Below are positions 61,727 through 64,000 of a DNA stretch of 64,000 nucleotides, one piece after another. The notes under the pieces were generated by a model. It searched no databases, was not told the origin of the DNA, and saw only the letters and a list, made by a program, of their open reading frames with translations. This stretch comes from Flagellimonas okinawensis (lineage in GTDB: Bacteria; Bacteroidota; Bacteroidia; Flavobacteriales; Flavobacteriaceae), in contig NZ_JARFVA010000004.1 of assembly GCF_029194005.1 (NCBI RefSeq), forward strand, positions 1 to 64,000, in the 5' to 3' direction. The translations under genes and the position numbers were made by a program. Position 1 is the first letter of the stretch, and the number at the start of each line of letters is the position of its first letter.

Positions 61727-62356
61727 TTATTTGCGCTTGGAAATTTCATCCCTCAATTTGGCAGCCTTTTCGTAGTCTTCGCTGGCCACTGCCTTGTCCA
61801 ATTCTGTGTTGAGTTCCTCAAGGGACATTTCTCGGTACCCATGGGTGTCCGAACCGGATTCTATCTCCACGGTCTCACCTTCTTGAAGAATCTCATCGAC
61901 CATAATGCTATCATCTTCATCTTCTTCCTTTTCCTTGGACGAGAATTTTAAGAAGATTCCTGCTTTGTCCAAGATGGTCTTGTACGTAAAGATGGGTGCA
62001 TTGAACCTCAGGGCAAGGGCTATGGCATCGCTGGTACGCGCATCGATGATTTCCTCTTCGTTTTCACGCTCACAAATAATGCTGGAGTAAAATACACCAT
62101 CGACTAGTTTGTGAATGATTACTTGTTTGACCACAATTTTGAACCTGTCAGCAAAATTTTTGAACAGGTCATGGGTCAAAGGTCGGGGCGGTTTTATCTC
62201 TTTTTCCAATGCAATGGCTATGGACTGTGCCTCAAAAGCTCCTATCACGATGGGAAGTTTACGGTCGCCTTCCTCTTCATTTAAAATAAGGGCGTACGCG
62301 CCATTTTGTGTTTGGCTGTATGATATCCCCTTAATTTTTAATCGTACTAAACTCAT
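61727..62356 (-). CDS. Bifunctional nuclease (DUF151) with C-terminal UVR domain
   Basis: 209 residues. The BFN domain (about 1-140) opens with SLVRLKIKGISYSQTQNGAYALIL and contains LPIVIGAFEAQSIAIALE and ARTSDAIALALRFNAPIF. The last 40 residues, LEELNTELDKAVASEDYEKAAKLRDEI, are a UvrB/UvrC-type (UVR) motif. The family has been reported to act on DNA and RNA in plants; here the UVR tail suggests contact with repair or stress partners. A clear AGGAGGAG ribosome site precedes the ATG, which is unusual for this phylum. Confidence 0.88.
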   Translation of the reverse strand: MSLVRLKIKGISYSQTQNGAYALILNEEEGDRKLPIVIGAFEAQSIAIALEKEIKPPRPLTHDLFKNFADRFKIVVKQVIIHKLVDGVFYSSIICERENEEEIIDARTSDAIALALRFNAPIFTYKTILDKAGIFLKFSSKEKEEDEDDSIMVDEILQEGETVEIESGSDTHGYREMSLEELNTELDKAVASEDYEKAAKLRDEISKRK

Positions 62357-62360
62357 ATAT

Positions 62361-62368
62361 CTCCTCCT
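62361..62368 (-). promoter_or_regulatory. Strong Shine-Dalgarno site of the bifunctional nuclease gene
   Basis: AGGAGGAG on the minus strand, with six bases between AGGAGG and ATG. Most genes in this window have no recognisable site of this kind. Confidence 0.7.
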
Positions 62369-62373
62369 AAAGC

Positions 62374-62420
62374 AAAAGGGCCGTTCAAATAAGTGGCCTT
62401 ACCAGTTATCTGAACAGCCC
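62374..62420 (-). terminator. Probable terminator of etfBA
   Basis: On the minus strand GGGCTGTTCA/TGAACGGCCC with one G-T pair and a 23-base loop, followed by four T. It starts 26 bp after the etfA stop. Confidence 0.6.
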
Positions 62421-62445
62421 CTTGCAATGGGCAAATTAACAAAAT

Positions 62446-63414
62446 TTAAGCGTTTTGGGCTTTAAATTCTTTTAATTTTTCGATGAGCTCGGGCACTACC
62501 TCAAAGGCATCGCCGACTATTCCATAATCCGCTGCCTTGAAGAAGGGAGCTTCAGGGTCGTTGTTGATGACCACTTTAACCTTGGAGGCATTGATCCCTG
62601 CCAAATGTTGAATGGCTCCGGAAATTCCTATGGCGATATAAAGATTGCTCGCTACAGGTTTTCCTGTCTGTCCCACGTGCTCGCTATGTGGACGCCACCC
62701 CATATCGGAAACGGGCTTAGAGCAGGCCGTGGCGGCTCCAAGTACATCCGCAAGCTCTTCTACCATGCCCCAATTCTCCGGACCTTTGAGACCGCGGCCT
62801 CCAGAAACCACGATATCGGCATCTGCGATGGTAGCTTTACCTACGACACGGTCGACTTCAACAGATTTTACACTGAAGGCATCGTCTGCCAATGATGGGC
62901 CAAAATTTTCAACGGAAGCTGAAACATTGCTTTCAACTACGCCGAAAGCGTTGCTGGAAACTCCAATGACTTTAATATCCGAGGTTATCTCCGTCAAGGC
63001 GAAACCTTTATTACTGAAAGCTGTTCTTTTTACTACAAAAGGAGAGGTGCTTTCGGGTGCTGCCACTACGTTGGGCACATAACCCGCGCTTAATTTGGCA
63101 CTAAGGATAGGAGCTAGGAATTTACTGTCGGCACTGGAGCTCAATACAATTACTTTTGTGTCCTCTGCCTTGGCCGCTTGTGCCAATACATCTGCATAGG
63201 CCTTGGCGTTGAAAGTTGTCAAGGAGTCATCCGATACCTTTAGAACTTTGGAGACCCCATAGGTTCCCAATGAAGCATCGTCCTCTGCATTAAATGAAAC
63301 CGCTGTTACGGTAGTGCCTAGGTCTTGGGCCACTTTATGTGCGTAAGAGGCCACTTCGAAGGCGTTTTTTTTGAATTTTCCCTTAAGGGATTCTGTATAT
63401 ACTAATACTGACAT
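62446..63414 (-). CDS. etfA: Electron transfer flavoprotein subunit alpha
   Basis: 322 residues from ATG 63414. The N-terminal domain (SVLVYTESLKGKFKKNAFEVASYAHKVAQDLG) and the C-terminal FAD domain with VSGGRGLKGPENWGMVEELADVLGAATACSKPVSDMGWRPHSEHVGQTGKPVASNLYIAIGISGAIQHLAGI are complete. With the beta subunit it shuttles electrons from acyl-CoA dehydrogenases to the respiratory chain. The gene starts 16 bp after etfB and ends with a hairpin. A longer frame adds 26 residues outside the family. Confidence 0.97.
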   Translation of the reverse strand: MSVLVYTESLKGKFKKNAFEVASYAHKVAQDLGTTVTAVSFNAEDDASLGTYGVSKVLKVSDDSLTTFNAKAYADVLAQAAKAEDTKVIVLSSSADSKFLAPILSAKLSAGYVPNVVAAPESTSPFVVKRTAFSNKGFALTEITSDIKVIGVSSNAFGVVESNVSASVENFGPSLADDAFSVKSVEVDRVVGKATIADADIVVSGGRGLKGPENWGMVEELADVLGAATACSKPVSDMGWRPHSEHVGQTGKPVASNLYIAIGISGAIQHLAGINASKVKVVINNDPEAPFFKAADYGIVGDAFEVVPELIEKLKEFKAQNA

Positions 63415-63430
63415 AATTTTTTGATCTTGT

Positions 63431-64000
63431 TTAGATAACTTTTGCTTCGTTGTGCAGTAAATCGACCAATTCCCCGACATTGCCAGCATCAACTAATTTT
63501 ACTGGTCCTTTTGCAGCCGGTTTTTCGAATTTTTTGTCCTGTGTTGCCTGTGTGGCATCAACTGGCTCCACAACATTCAATGCTTTTTTACGGGCCATCA
63601 TGATGCCTCTCATGTTTGGGATCCGTAGGTCACTTTCCTCGACCAATCCTTTTTGTCCGCCGATTACCAAAGGCAAGGAAGTGCTTATCTTTTCTTTACC
63701 TCCGTCGATTTCACGGATGGCAGTTGCGGTATCTCCTTCGACATCCAGAGATATACAGGTGTTCACGAAGTTCATGTCCAACAAGGTTGCCAACATCCCG
63801 GGAACCATGCCGCCGTTGTAGTCGATGGATTCCCTTCCTGCGATAATGAGGTCGTAGGCTCCGTTTTTCACCACTTCGGCCAATTGTTGGGCCACGAAAA
63901 AGCCATCGATAGGTTCAGCGTTCACCCTAATGGCTTCATCTGCACCTATTGCCAATGCCTTCCTTATGGTGGGCTCGGTCTGTGGGCCTCCCACGTTTAC
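63431..64000 (-). CDS. etfB: Electron transfer flavoprotein subunit beta (5' end outside window)
   Basis: 190 codons of the 3' part on the minus strand, open to base 64000, so the true start lies to the right. Recognisable pieces are ALAIGADEAIRVNAEPIDG, YDLIIAGRESIDYNGGMVPGMLATLL and LPLVIGGQKGLVEESDLRIPNMRGIMMARKK, with the AMP-binding region. It pairs with etfA, which starts 16 bp downstream in the same operon. Confidence 0.95.
   Translation of the reverse strand, partial: VNVGGPQTEPTIRKALAIGADEAIRVNAEPIDGFFVAQQLAEVVKNGAYDLIIAGRESIDYNGGMVPGMLATLLDMNFVNTCISLDVEGDTATAIREIDGGKEKISTSLPLVIGGQKGLVEESDLRIPNMRGIMMARKKALNVVEPVDATQATQDKKFEKPAAKGPVKLVDAGNVGELVDLLHNEAKVI

Overview
The window is chromosomal DNA from a marine-type member of the Flavobacteriaceae (Bacteroidota), probably close to Muricauda/Allomuricauda. 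The evidence is a type IX secretion (T9SS) type B cargo protein with a PorP/SprF partner, a folK-deoxynucleoside kinase fusion, DUF6090, DUF6089 and 2TM-domain proteins, a PPIase-type tig-clpP-clpX locus, a uppS-bamA-ompH-ompH envelope cluster, few Shine-Dalgarno sites and several TAnnTTTG-type promoter boxes. Genus placement is inference. Genes are densely packed and almost all recognisable. No prophage, insertion sequence, CRISPR array or rRNA operon was seen.

Layout. 1-6.6 kb: the 3' part of a giant secreted Calx-beta protein, then a PorP/SprF-like outer-membrane protein and an OmpA/PD40 lipoprotein-like partner in one operon. 6.6-17 kb: a divergent NRAMP transporter, a DPP-IV-like peptidase, a GMC oxidoreductase with its small subunit, an AraC regulator, a class-C beta-lactamase-like hydrolase, a YihY membrane protein and an unassigned membrane-anchored protein. 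17-23.3 kb: a small accessory-looking island. It has a 57-residue polyproline lipoprotein with a structured leader, a TPR sensor kinase split by an in-frame stop codon, its LuxR-type response regulator, a PEGA lipoprotein, a solitary HsdR-N-like nuclease overlapping a small exported Cys-rich protein, and an exported nuclease/phosphatase. A shared 16-bp box sits in front of four of these transcription units, the best candidate here for an undescribed regulatory circuit. 23.3-23.5 kb: tRNA-Leu(UAA) and tRNA-Gly(GCC).

23.6-34.3 kb: mutS, a SpoU-type RNA methyltransferase, the folK-dNK fusion, sppA, a queuosine-precursor transporter, AsmA and DUF6090. 34.3-41.4 kb: two permeases, DUF2797, a GH3-family ligase, and an alpha/beta-hydrolase-fold protein without its nucleophile. 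40.2-43.6 kb: clpX, clpP and tig. 43.7-47.3 kb: a small membrane protein, a GDSL lipoprotein, an alpha/beta hydrolase and pdxJ. 47.3-54.5 kb: CBS protein, nadK, DUF6089, uppS, bamA and two OmpH/Skp chaperones, a lipid-carrier and outer-membrane-assembly operon. 54.6-60 kb: murI, folA, a 2TM protein, a PLP enzyme, a CBM48-like protein, a HAD protein, a Dabb lipoprotein and thyA. 60-64 kb: a MITE-like repeat, a CNT nucleoside transporter, a bifunctional nuclease with UVR domain, and etfA with partial etfB running off the right edge.

How they work together. T9SS cargo, SprF and OmpA form one surface module. Folate and thymidylate metabolism recurs (folK-dNK, folA, thyA, CNT transporter). ClpXP with trigger factor, BamA with OmpH and SppA cover folding and quality control in cytoplasm and envelope. 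Coordinates of starts have been moved to ATG where the longest frame began at an unlikely TTG or GTG.
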